11,532 bases of DNA from the NCBI GenBank assembly GCA_017999075.1, contig JAGOBX010000066.1, positions 1 through 11,532 of the forward strand, in the 5' to 3' direction. This DNA is from Candidatus Babelota bacterium (GTDB lineage Bacteria; JAGOBX01). Below the pieces are notes generated by a model. That model had not been told where the DNA came from, did not search any database, and worked only from the letters and a program-made list of their open reading frames with translations. Shown one piece after another: positions 8,101 through 11,532 of the stretch. The first letter of the stretch is position 1; each line of letters opens with the position of its first letter. Both the position numbers and the translations under genes were made by a program.

Positions 8101-10592
8101 GCGTCAAATTTTGTCGGAGATATTTCTCCTCCTGACAATTTTCCTTTAACCCTAAACTTTCCAGCAGCTTTATCAACTTTTGCCTCATTTATTTGAAGTT
8201 TAGGTTCTTTTATTTTAACTTCATACGCTTTTTCAAATTTCCCACCCTCAAATATTTTAACATCCTCATTATTAATTTTTAAATATGCTATACCCCTGTC
8301 ATTAGGTTTATTGTCTGTAGCTATTCCTTTAACTATAACCATATTTCCCTGTATAGACGCATCCCATACAAGTTCAGGATTGCTCGCATCTGCAGGCAAT
8401 TCAGCTTTTGCAGATTTTTCAGTCACCTGACCGCTTTTATCAACTGCTTTCACCTTAACTTCTATAACTTCTTTACCGCCATCATTTTTAATCATTTCTT
8501 TAGCAATAACTATAGACTGTTTAAATACTCCGCCTTCTGCAGGAAGAGCAGATGATAGAGGAATGCCTCCAACTAAAACTTCTTTTAATGCAATGTTATC
8601 AGTAACTTTTCCATCAATAACAATTTTCCCTGACTCTATCACTGTTCCTGTTATTTCTATGACAGGAGGCATATTATCCTGTAAAACAACCACAAAAGTT
8701 GTTTTTTTCCCTGTTCCATCTTCAGCTTCTACTGTTACAGATTGCATTTCTGCGCTTAATACCAATATTTTTTCAAATGTACCATTGTTTAAAACCATCG
8801 CTTCATTATTTATTTTTACTGATTTAAGTTCAATATCATCTTCGGCAAAACCTGTTATTTTAACTGTATTGGCGGTATAAACAGGAGACGAAACAACAAG
8901 ATTAGGAGCTTTTTTATCTTCAAGTGCTTTAACCGTTAAAGTTAACTTTTCCGAAGAAATGTTTTCTGAATTTACTGCCCATAAAGAAATTGTCTTCGGC
9001 TGCATTTCCATTTTAATAATTTTTTTAAAAGCTCCGGCTGCATCAGCAGGTCCGATTTTCACTCCATCAAACATAATATCAACGCCTGCGTCAGATATTC
9101 CTCCAATAATTGCCTCTTTCCCCAAATACTGAATATCTCCTAAAGTTAACGCTACTTTTTTTATAACTTTTTTCCCTTCAAGAGAAGCAATTTTCTGCAT
9201 TATTTTTTCAATTGATTCCTGAGCTTCAACAAATTTTTCCGAAGCAAATGAGTCTTTAACAAACTGTAAAATTACAAATAATTCATCTACTGACAATCCT
9301 GCAGTTTTTTTATCATTCAATAATTTTTCTGTTTCCTGTATTTTTTCCATCAAACCTTCAGGAGCTTTTTTCCTTGCCAGGGCCAAGGCTTTTTTTGCTT
9401 CTGCAATCAATGATGCAGCTTCAGATATATTATTTGACTGCTGAGCCATTAAAGCGCGTTTGAAAACCGCCTCAGCTTCATTTATTATAAATCCGTTTTT
9501 TCCTTTATCCAGTAATTCATTGTTAAACTGTTCAATAATTTTATCTATATCTATTATTTCCGATTTTGCCGGCGCTGTTTTTATTTCATTTATTATTGTC
9601 TTAATCAATTCTACTGCTTCCTGAAATTTTCCTGCTTTAGCAAGTTCTTCAACATCTTTTATTTTTGCTATTGATTTTTCTATTTCAAATTTTCCAAATT
9701 TTTCAGCTACAAGCGGTTCAATTTCAGAACGTAATTTCCCGAGTTCAAGAGCAAATGGATTTTCCGGTTTTTTTAATGTTTCAATATCTTTTAATAAGGT
9801 ATTCACATCTTTTTCAAACTTATCAAATTTTCTCGTTGAATAAAAATTTTCAACTGTTTTTTTATTATTTTCAAGACTTGTCGGAATTATATACCCTTCT
9901 TTCTTTTTTTCTTCCCATTTTGCATTTAATTGTTCATAAAGAATTGTATATTTAGGATCAATTGATTTGAATTGAGCATCATCAGTATCTTCCGGTTTGT
10001 TTTGACGGTATTCGCTGCTGCCGTCCGCATTTTTGTTCAGTGTATTGCCTGCGTCAAGTGGACCGCCTGAAGAACCGTTTTCATCAGTTACAAATAATTG
10101 TCCTTCTGTCAAAGTCGCTTTAGTCGGTTTTTCATCTCCCTGAGAATCTATTATTCCTTCAGTTCCACGAACTCCGCAAACTGCACTTGGCGTCGAAACC
10201 TTGAATGTTGATTGAGTAGATTTCAATTTATCAACATTGAATTTCACTCCTCCGAAATTCACTTTAAAATCACGGTTTTTCGCATTTGTTTTTGCATCCG
10301 TAGAATAATCATTTACTACAACTTCAGAATTTTCTTTTATGACAAACTTGGTTTTACCTTCGTCGAATGACAATTCTGCTAATGCGTTCAAGGAAGTTTT
10401 TATCTTACTCTGTGATTTAAGCTCCATTCCCTGAACAGCTTTTTCCCATTCTGATGATACGGTAAGTTTTACCATTACCTTACCTGCTACTTTGCTCAAT
10501 AATATTTTATCTTCTTCGGCAAAACCTGCCGAACAAATTATTGCAGCCATTAAAATTATTATAAACAATACTCTTAATTGCTTAAATTTCAT
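1..10592 (-). CDS. Giant secreted FecR / Ig-like / fibronectin type III protein, 3' end missing
   Basis: At least 3530 codons read without a stop from ATG 10592 to the left edge; the last full codon is at 3-5. The start is chosen because AAGGAG lies 9 nt upstream and the first 25 residues form a good signal peptide. Domain order: signal peptide, FecR-like domain, helical stalk, Ig-like domains, unrecognised 115-residue repeats, diverged beta-rich bridge, then at least 18 FN3 modules. I found only four cysteines (residues 20, 139, 1259, 3289), so the modules are not disulfide-stabilised. I infer a very long extracellular or cell-surface protein, such as an adhesin, filament or envelope scaffold. 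No catalytic domain or internal transmembrane helix was seen. The C-terminus, which would carry any anchor or secretion signal, is outside the window. The reading frame and domain types are firm; the biological role is unknown. Confidence 0.95.
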   Translation of the reverse strand, partial: MKFKQLRVLFIIILMAAIICSAGFAEEDKILLSKVAGKVMVKLTVSSEWEKAVQGMELKSQSKIKTSLNALAELSFDEGKTKFVIKENSEVVVNDYSTDAKTNAKNRDFKVNFGGVKFNVDKLKSTQSTFKVSTPSAVCGVRGTEGIIDSQGDEKPTKATLTEGQLFVTDENGSSGGPLDAGNTLNKNADGSSEYRQNKPEDTDDAQFKSIDPKYTILYEQLNAKWEEKKKEGYIIPTSLENNKKTVENFYSTRKFDKFEKDVNTLLKDIETLKKPENPFALELGKLRSEIEPLVAEKFGKFEIEKSIAKIKDVEELAKAGKFQEAVELIKTIINEIKTAPAKSEIIDIDKIIEQFNNELLDKGKNGFIINEAEAVFKRALMAQQSNNISEAASLIAEAKKALALARKKAPEGLMEKIQETEKLLNDKKTAGLSVDELFVILQFVKDSFASEKFVEAQESIEKIMQKIASLEGKKVIKKVALTLGDIQYLGKEAIIGGISDAGVDIMFDGVKIGPADAAGAFKKIIKMEMQPKTISLWAVNSENISSEKLTLTVKALEDKKAPNLVVSSPVYTANTVKITGFAEDDIELKSVKINNEAMVLNNGTFEKILVLSAEMQSVTVEAEDGTGKKTTFVVVLQDNMPPVIEITGTVIESGKIVIDGKVTDNIALKEVLVGGIPLSSALPAEGGVFKQSIVIAKEMIKNDGGKEVIEVKVKAVDKSGQVTEKSAKAELPADASNPELVWDASIQGNMVIVKGIATDNKPNDRGIAYLKINNEDVKIFEGGKFEKAYEVKIKEPKLQINEAKVDKAAGKFRVKGKLSGGEISPTKFDAEVADLGKPAHIVKQMKQVAIKFTVTANGQKIEVAEDGGFTVESPIEMPINIEVRQNETLFQTRFIAVPTVMYRSELKVPADAKDGLLTIELQEADASLLPAFVTEAAPNNVIKIEGAAFPNSLMPMEAAAALNVKYIIKNKIGTITHQGTVELKKAEEMPGMASLVKAGLKKIEIGIRMDKKDAIVYRGKMILDPAAKKGIITVEVSGGIGGIVKPINNEVVQATKEGKEIIFDAVISSGEAVVPEAMILNVKYADEAGNAYKNENVSLAKTAEILPEAILTTAPKSITIGTIPVPKVAILYSGKLRLPQTTRRGAVILESVVAGGIHLKPMANENIQIVAGGNEITILSGISSGEAVIPEGFAITVKYTDANNAAYKTENIILTKLPEVLPENALAAGVKYPVNFGITPVPPVAVLYSGKIKISDSCKDGEAVLEVTDPVGGIIKPISGLTLNYGSEVGIAAVISSEEVSMPEVLNISVKYIDKNGAAYTTDQPSKTILNKLPETLPYSVISAAQKSVKIGTIQKKSAVQFTGNVLISKDLKKGKVKFEITNATAVFLKPQDGANVVPNENVTVQAVMSNLEYTNQIPAITVTYYDEKDAAYSVTDVPVKITLTKSTAELPFDIIATGKNPINLVPASVTEKVYKYTGTLNIPADFTIANLTADMLKPVVTIDGKGIIGVSFDPAPEAEEYTIKWQFRGNAEASKIVAPVSGNVGKQIFKIDNMAGDGSDEIKMKPKFTTGSFVESEKIRLEWSNNEQYVDVWVVAKIKAAEAGLNKLKVTLTTSLTKGLMTSAPEGDIVSVNPVTINVYSLDNIQSLSANVSGILVKNGVPENKTYSPITFANAGITSEKAASALAEGEISKEFNVNMPNPNAGKLFIGAKDLGKKIDMDFEIYGSAAPKIPTVDNYEFKIPKNQLAGKTSHIVPELALDNAGAILKPGTILYYKDYNFIIVGYDASSRKTQISDLKTAYKMPPRDFVIKNAVQYLNNVKVLWEPDVSDNFGKYVVEYSYILEGEKLTSVSRDLLNKTLGEAVVPVYPGRTYTFVVKSYSSTGELLKTTPEYTYVVPEQVFEISSAIYSSSTNKATINWNAIVDNGTYKLFYTYTPGGELLQEYPGFISTTSAEIEVLSGKTYNFSVRLIENNLPTKVTPQKELIIPYNFRIMNAVSPDSDGIWIEWSDYQGAAYYIVKWTAVTVSGAPSYAISYSGQSIKLFPPYNNAYFVEDLAPGVSYNITIEAYNSSEVKISQTVLSNPVQVSTSSKVTKTIVFNISELRGGSADGSIFVKWPRLDRTVPEVTGYIVSTQIRTDSGSNEFEREYQVRLGLIDNFEFTGLTAGDLYRVSVIAVTNNNSVFYEAPEQLVLSKKTGITPPPFAIIDKGYGEYIGSIWVKYSADLISGGVVGYKAIYSRQPNVTMLNKEGEAFTKEDGIDLSIQIKGLVPETKYYFKVLSLGVTGNVINSTSEQNATSSNGTVGWFNISNISSNENGNVQIAWTTDSVDYTDFGVTGYRLVYDSVSLNLNSNKIDVGNVLSYTLTGMQPGMTYYFGIESYKIGGDIIHKTNQQQHTINAPAFSLQNVEVLEPGKVNVSWTRNYSGNYNYYRIEYKSLKNNYWYFSEPTDLLSSEIQNLNDNDTYIFRVQAMIYYNGTYSPSNIYTNNEIVKFIPAPEQPPVNEFEITMIENLIQGEVFVQWNPSQNYEVNHYKVIYSTHPEFSENIQSTDLLTDNAFTIMNIQYNDTYFFKVQGYINDVASGLPTPVAVRYILGMNESGPQENIYLSGYPSTSNYGAISLSWGHSLQNVYYYTITYETGPGTSFSLEKIVLNEIYASNNMYEITQLTQGQNYRVQIEAYNEQGQILGKSNFIENVSASTGGGSQESFEIKEIYNTSNQGEVYLEWTSSNYSGVYKVFRSHSSDPSMTNSTIVADYITDTLFIVNNILFGDTYYFRVERWDMGNMLEQTPIRSIYVNGQGGTGGDTLFVITNMNSPYTGEIYLEWSAYQGTFNYYKVLYANNYEMSNAQIAGEFINEAFFTITGLNVGETYYIQVEAWDAYTKKAQTFVVPGYANGSGTSGDVFAINFLNQQGDNSVFIGWNSNPELTVPAYRVEYQKRGEINWTPDVTIFSGNNATIFGITGGDTYQFRVQGVVWDGSKYNSYGEPTLPWEIYVTGSGTSQPNITMTLTDGNVGGSIEVNWNSYIQDVSFFKVWYERGANPDFSGNEYSSEQITGNYLMLVALFPDTSYKVEVRAYNSSGNEIGYSGIQIKNSAPNNISGTAFDITSYSRGPNNGEISLAWSADNSAGIIGYSVVYDSVSQINENSPRNFVNNNLQAVLSGLQPNIGYYIAVMSINENYQSANFSRGIYEYAGGSENVFELLQVTNNTPGNVSFEWRAYNGLVDEYRIQVRKNNLFATPEIIGSGITSTQYSINNLDYSDTYYVVVLAIYQGQIVGHTPVLSRYVCGFDQNSGSSFSITSITNPAAGQIYLQWANSTLQDVVKYTVVYSKNENFYNYESEPEIFNNFYTINNIDDSGLFYVRVNALDANGIIKEVTPYQTIEVIGVYIPEAIMLSSVQNLNQGEITISWTDNIPNLQYYKLWYDIGTMFTDNEIEVNLGLPSLKQWTITGLQPGEYYLMDMEAYDINGNVLAKSNVLYNVQAGNNSGAPQFEITQYTNPNPGEVQLVWTPYNGTVSNYQIMQSDNAD
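5169..6092 (-). other. Diverged beta-rich bridge before the FN3 array (residues about 1501-1808)
   Basis: This segment links the 115-residue repeats to the clear FN3 array. Around Trp1527 ('EEYTIKWQFRG') and Trp1585 ('IRLEWSNNEQYVDVWVV') it has strand patterns like degenerate FN3 or Ig modules, but the full FN3 signature is absent. Residues 1600-1730 are rich in Val, Thr, Lys and Ala with no recognised motif. After Pro1732 there is a segment with 'GTILYYKDYNFIIVGYD', which looks like a beta hairpin. No function can be assigned beyond being part of the same secreted chain. Confidence 0.5.
6093..7931 (-). repeat. Tandem 115-residue repeats of an unrecognised domain (residues about 888-1500)
   Basis: The aromatic residue of an (L/V)(Y/F)xGK-like motif recurs at residues 903, 1018, 1133, 1249, 1363 and 1478, so the step is 114-116 residues. 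Units run about 888-1002, 1003-1117, 1118-1233, 1234-1347 and 1348-1462, plus the start of a sixth at 1463. Numbering within the second unit: I.IG at 4-5, YRGK at 16-19, GGIVKPI at 40-46, ISSGEAVVPE at 66-75, VKYADEAGNAY at 81-91 and ILPE at 104-107. Units 2-4 are closest to one another; units 1 and 5 are more diverged, and only the first strands of unit 6 match. Alternating hydrophobic residues suggest an all-beta fold. I do not recognise the family. The copies differ clearly at DNA level, so this is an old duplication. Confidence 0.85.
7938..9161 (-). other. Array of four or five bacterial Ig-like domains (residues about 478-887)
   Basis: Boundaries fall near residues 478, 562, 642, 739 and about 796. 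Domains 2-4 begin with an Ala/Pro- or Asn/Pro-containing turn ('KKAPNLVV', 'MPPVIEITG', 'SNPELVWD'). They continue with 'I.G...D...I..V.IN', a 'G.F....' strand and an 'I.V.A.D..G' closing strand. That is the pattern of Ig-like modules common in bacterial surface proteins and in the C-terminal parts of secreted glycosidases (Glucodextranase-B-like). Domain 1 is a weaker copy. The segment from about 796 to 887 ('AIKFTVTANGQKI', 'DGGFTVESPIEMPINIEV') is a more diverged fifth copy or a bridge. These are likely rigid spacers; ligand binding cannot be judged. Confidence 0.7.
9168..9977 (-). other. Helical coiled-coil / TPR-like stalk (residues about 206-475)
   Basis: After a Gly/Ser/Asn/Asp-rich linker (about residues 172-205) the composition switches to Lys, Glu, Ala, Leu and Ile, with few Gly or Pro. 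Heptad-like stretches such as 'FDKFEKDVNTLLKDIETL' and 'LMEKIQETEKLLND' suggest coiled coils. Helix-pair phrases such as 'AGKFQEAVELIKTI', 'SNNISEAASLIAEAKKAL' and 'SEKFVEAQESIEKIM' repeat at intervals of about 75-90 residues and resemble TPR helices (small residue, bulky residue, Ala, then a second helix). It probably forms a rod or protein-binding spacer between the FecR domain and the beta modules. No enzyme motif is visible. Confidence 0.65.
10077..10505 (-). other. FecR-like domain of the giant protein (residues about 30-172)
   Basis: The segment starts with a 'KVAGKVMVK' strand, continues through a 'L.EGKTKFVIKENSEVVV'-like stretch, and carries the family hallmark TPSAVCGVRGTEG, with Thr134 and Arg142, followed by 'LTEGQLFVTDENG'. 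This matches the FecR domain first defined in the periplasmic part of the ferric-citrate sensor. Here it follows directly after a cleaved signal peptide, with no anti-sigma helix, no membrane anchor and no FecI or FecA-like gene visible. It is therefore the stand-alone secreted form found at the start of many large bacterial surface proteins. I infer a structural or cell-wall-proximal role, not sigma-factor signalling. Confidence 0.85.
10518..10592 (-). other. Sec signal peptide of the giant protein
   Basis: Residues 1-25 show a basic N-region (MKFKQLR), a hydrophobic core rich in Leu, Ile and Ala (about residues 8-19), and a C-region ending Gly-Phe-Ala before Glu-Glu-Asp. The likely signal peptidase I cut is after Ala25. 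Cys20 is preceded by Ile-Ile, not by the small residue a lipobox needs, so a lipoprotein is unlikely. Confidence 0.85.
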
Positions 10593-10601
10593 ATTAGACA
10601 A

Positions 10602-10607
10602 CTCCTT
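10602..10607 (-). promoter_or_regulatory. Ribosome binding site of the giant gene
   Basis: The minus strand reads AAGGAG with 9 nt to the ATG at 10592. This near-perfect Shine-Dalgarno fixes the start over the later in-frame ATG at codon 15, which would cut the signal peptide. Confidence 0.85.
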
Positions 10608-10651
10608 AAAAAATTTTTTTATTCATTTTTAGTTAGATGTATTTAAAACAC

Positions 10652-10657
10652 ATTATA
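10652..10657 (-). promoter_or_regulatory. Candidate -10 box (TATAAT) for the giant gene
   Basis: The minus strand reads TATAAT, a perfect sigma-70 -10 consensus, about 60 nt before the start codon. That would give a leader of roughly 50 nt. The hexamer 17 nt upstream (ATGAAA) is a poor -35, and a TTGACT lies too far away to pair with it. In such AT-rich DNA a TATAAT can occur by chance, so this is only a candidate. Confidence 0.3.
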
Positions 10658-10771
10658 AATATAAAGCAATTTCTTTTCATTAATATTTTTTTTTACTATT
10701 AAATTTAGTAATCAGTCAATTACTTTATAAAAAGCTTTTTTTTTAAGTTGAAATAAAAATAAATGGCGCGA

Positions 10772-10795
10772 TTGTGTATATTTTTTTATACACAA
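10772..10795. repeat. Perfect 9-bp inverted repeat after the glycosyltransferase gene
   Basis: The arms TTGTGTATA (10772-10780) and TATACACAA (10787-10795) are exact reverse complements around a T6 centre. The element starts 12 nt after the glycosyltransferase stop and lies about 180 nt before the giant gene's start. As RNA it could form a hairpin, but only two of nine pairs are G-C and no clean U-run follows on the minus strand. It is therefore a weak terminator at best. The symmetry fits an operator for a dimeric regulator equally well. Existence is certain; function is not. Confidence 0.6.
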
Positions 10796-10807
10796 AATGA
10801 AAGAAGA

Positions 10808-11532
10808 TTATTCTAATATATTTTTAAATAATTGAGCATATTGACTAGATATATTTATATAATCATATTTAGTTGTTGAAGCAATATATGCATTTTCAGA
10901 AATACGAAAATAAAATTTTTCATCTGACAATAACAATTTTATTTTATCAACATATTCTTCCTTTTTATTACAAACATAACCAGTGTTATTGTTGATTATA
11001 AAATCTGTCCAGCCTCCTGTATTAGAACAAACAGGTATCACACCGCAAGCCATTGATTCAATAGCTGCAATGCAAAAAGCTTCATGAAGCGAAGGTAAAA
11101 GAAAAATATCAGAATTTTGATATAATTCTATCAATTTTTTTTCATCAACATAATCAAAAAAGAAAATTTTATCTAAAATGTTCAATTTTTCAGCTTTTCT
11201 TACAAGATTTTCTTTTTCAGGTCCGTCGCCGACTATAAAATAAATAATATTAAAACCCGAACAAATCAAATCATAAAAAATATCAATTGCAAGCTCCATA
11301 TTTTTTCTTTTCACAAGACGGCAAACTGAAATAATTATTTTTACAGAATCAGAAATTTTTAATTTCATTCTGACATTTTTATTTTTTAGGGGAGAATATT
11401 TTTTAGAATCAATGCAATGCGGGATTATAACGCATTTTTTTTCATATTCCGGAAACAATCCGATAGTTCTGTTCAGCATATCTGAACTCGACAAAACTAT
11501 TTTATTATTTTTTTTTAAAATTTTTTTAGCTG
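10808..11532 (-). CDS. GT4-type glycosyltransferase, C-terminal part (5' end beyond window)
   Basis: 240 residues are visible, ending at TAA 10808-10810. The frame stays open to the right edge, so the true start lies outside and the internal TTG at 11494 is not the start. It contains the C-terminal, nucleotide-sugar-binding half of a GT-B glycosyltransferase (Glycos_transf_1 type). In order: 'VIIPHCIDSKKYSP' (family form VIPHGID..F.P, with Gly replaced by Cys), 'SVCRLVKRKNMELAI' (the GRL..KG..LA strand-helix), 'FIVGDGPEKENL' (GDGPE motif), 'FLLPSLHEAFCIAAIESMACGVIPV' split here as FLLPSLHEAF then CIAAIESMACGVIPV. The EX7E pair of the GT4 family (codons 11081-11083 and 11057-11059) is intact, followed by a 'GG..D.I..N.TGY' segment. 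It retains the sugar configuration and acts in the cytoplasm, typically on lipopolysaccharide, capsule or glycolipid. Sugar and acceptor cannot be predicted. Confidence 0.92.
   Translation of the reverse strand, partial: AKKILKKNNKIVLSSSDMLNRTIGLFPEYEKKCVIIPHCIDSKKYSPLKNKNVRMKLKISDSVKIIISVCRLVKRKNMELAIDIFYDLICSGFNIIYFIVGDGPEKENLVRKAEKLNILDKIFFFDYVDEKKLIELYQNSDIFLLPSLHEAFCIAAIESMACGVIPVCSNTGGWTDFIINNNTGYVCNKKEEYVDKIKLLLSDEKFYFRISENAYIASTTKYDYINISSQYAQLFKNILE

Larger units (their letters stand above)
10593..10807. other. AT-rich intergenic region between the two genes
   Basis: This 215-bp gap has no convincing small gene on either strand. It holds the ribosome binding site, the candidate -10 box and the inverted repeat listed separately. 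It also has two T9 tracts on the + strand (10686-10694 and 10736-10744), the self-complementary AAAAAGCTTTTT at 10729-10740 and an A6T7 block at 10608-10620 beside the ribosome binding site. The gap length and the separate -10 candidate suggest the giant gene has its own promoter rather than being read only from the glycosyltransferase. Confidence 0.6.

Noticed and set aside
10077-10505. FecR-type iron-sensing signalling system.
   Set aside because: No anti-sigma N-terminus, no transmembrane helix and no FecI or TonB-receptor gene in the window; the domain belongs to a secreted giant protein.
10530-10540. Lipoprotein signal (Cys20 in the signal peptide).
   Set aside because: The residues before the Cys are Ile-Ile; a lipobox needs Gly, Ala or Ser at -1. 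The Gly-Phe-Ala site five residues on is a better signal peptidase I cut.
10772-10795. Confident rho-independent terminator for the glycosyltransferase.
   Set aside because: The stem is AT-rich and is followed on the minus strand by TCGCGCC, not by a U-run; it is kept as an inverted repeat of unknown role.
11492-11494. TTG at 11494 as the start of the glycosyltransferase.
   Set aside because: The frame continues upstream with plausible residues (KIV before LSSSD) to the window edge, no ribosome binding site is present, and the N-terminal half of the GT-B fold is missing.

Overview
The window is low in G+C (about one third by eye) and holds two genes, both on the minus strand and both cut by a window edge. 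The giant protein has a Sec signal peptide, a FecR-type domain and long arrays of beta-sandwich modules, with a strong AAGGAG ribosome binding site. This suggests a low-GC bacterium, probably with an outer membrane, of the sort seen in uncultivated lineages (Elusimicrobiota, Omnitrophota, Muiribacteriota/Riflebacteria-like groups or Spirochaetes). The lineage is a guess: no RNA gene or phylogenetic marker is present.

Positions 1-10592 (minus strand) are one uninterrupted open frame of at least 3530 codons. It starts at ATG 10592 and runs off the left edge without a stop. From the N-terminus: signal peptide (residues 1-25), FecR-like domain (about 30-172), short Gly/Ser/Asn linker, helical coiled-coil or TPR-like stalk (about 206-475), four or five Ig-like domains (about 478-887), a tandem array of an unrecognised domain repeating every 114-116 residues (five full units and the start of a sixth, about 888-1500), a diverged beta-rich bridge (about 1500-1808), and at least 18 fibronectin type III modules (1809 to the edge) spaced 88-109 residues apart. 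The C-terminus, which would show how the protein is anchored or secreted, lies outside the window.

Positions 10593-10807 are a 215-bp AT-rich intergenic region. It carries the ribosome binding site, a candidate -10 box, two 9-base T tracts and a perfect 9-bp inverted repeat just after the upstream gene.

Positions 10808-11532 (minus strand) are the C-terminal 240 residues of a GT4-type (GT-B fold) glycosyltransferase, whose 5' end is beyond the right edge. It lies upstream of the giant gene in the same direction. A link between the two (surface polysaccharide or glycosylation of the giant surface protein) is possible, but only position supports it.

The most unusual content is the 115-residue repeat family and the way four kinds of module are stacked behind a FecR domain. 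I see no mobile element, CRISPR array, RNA gene or defence system.
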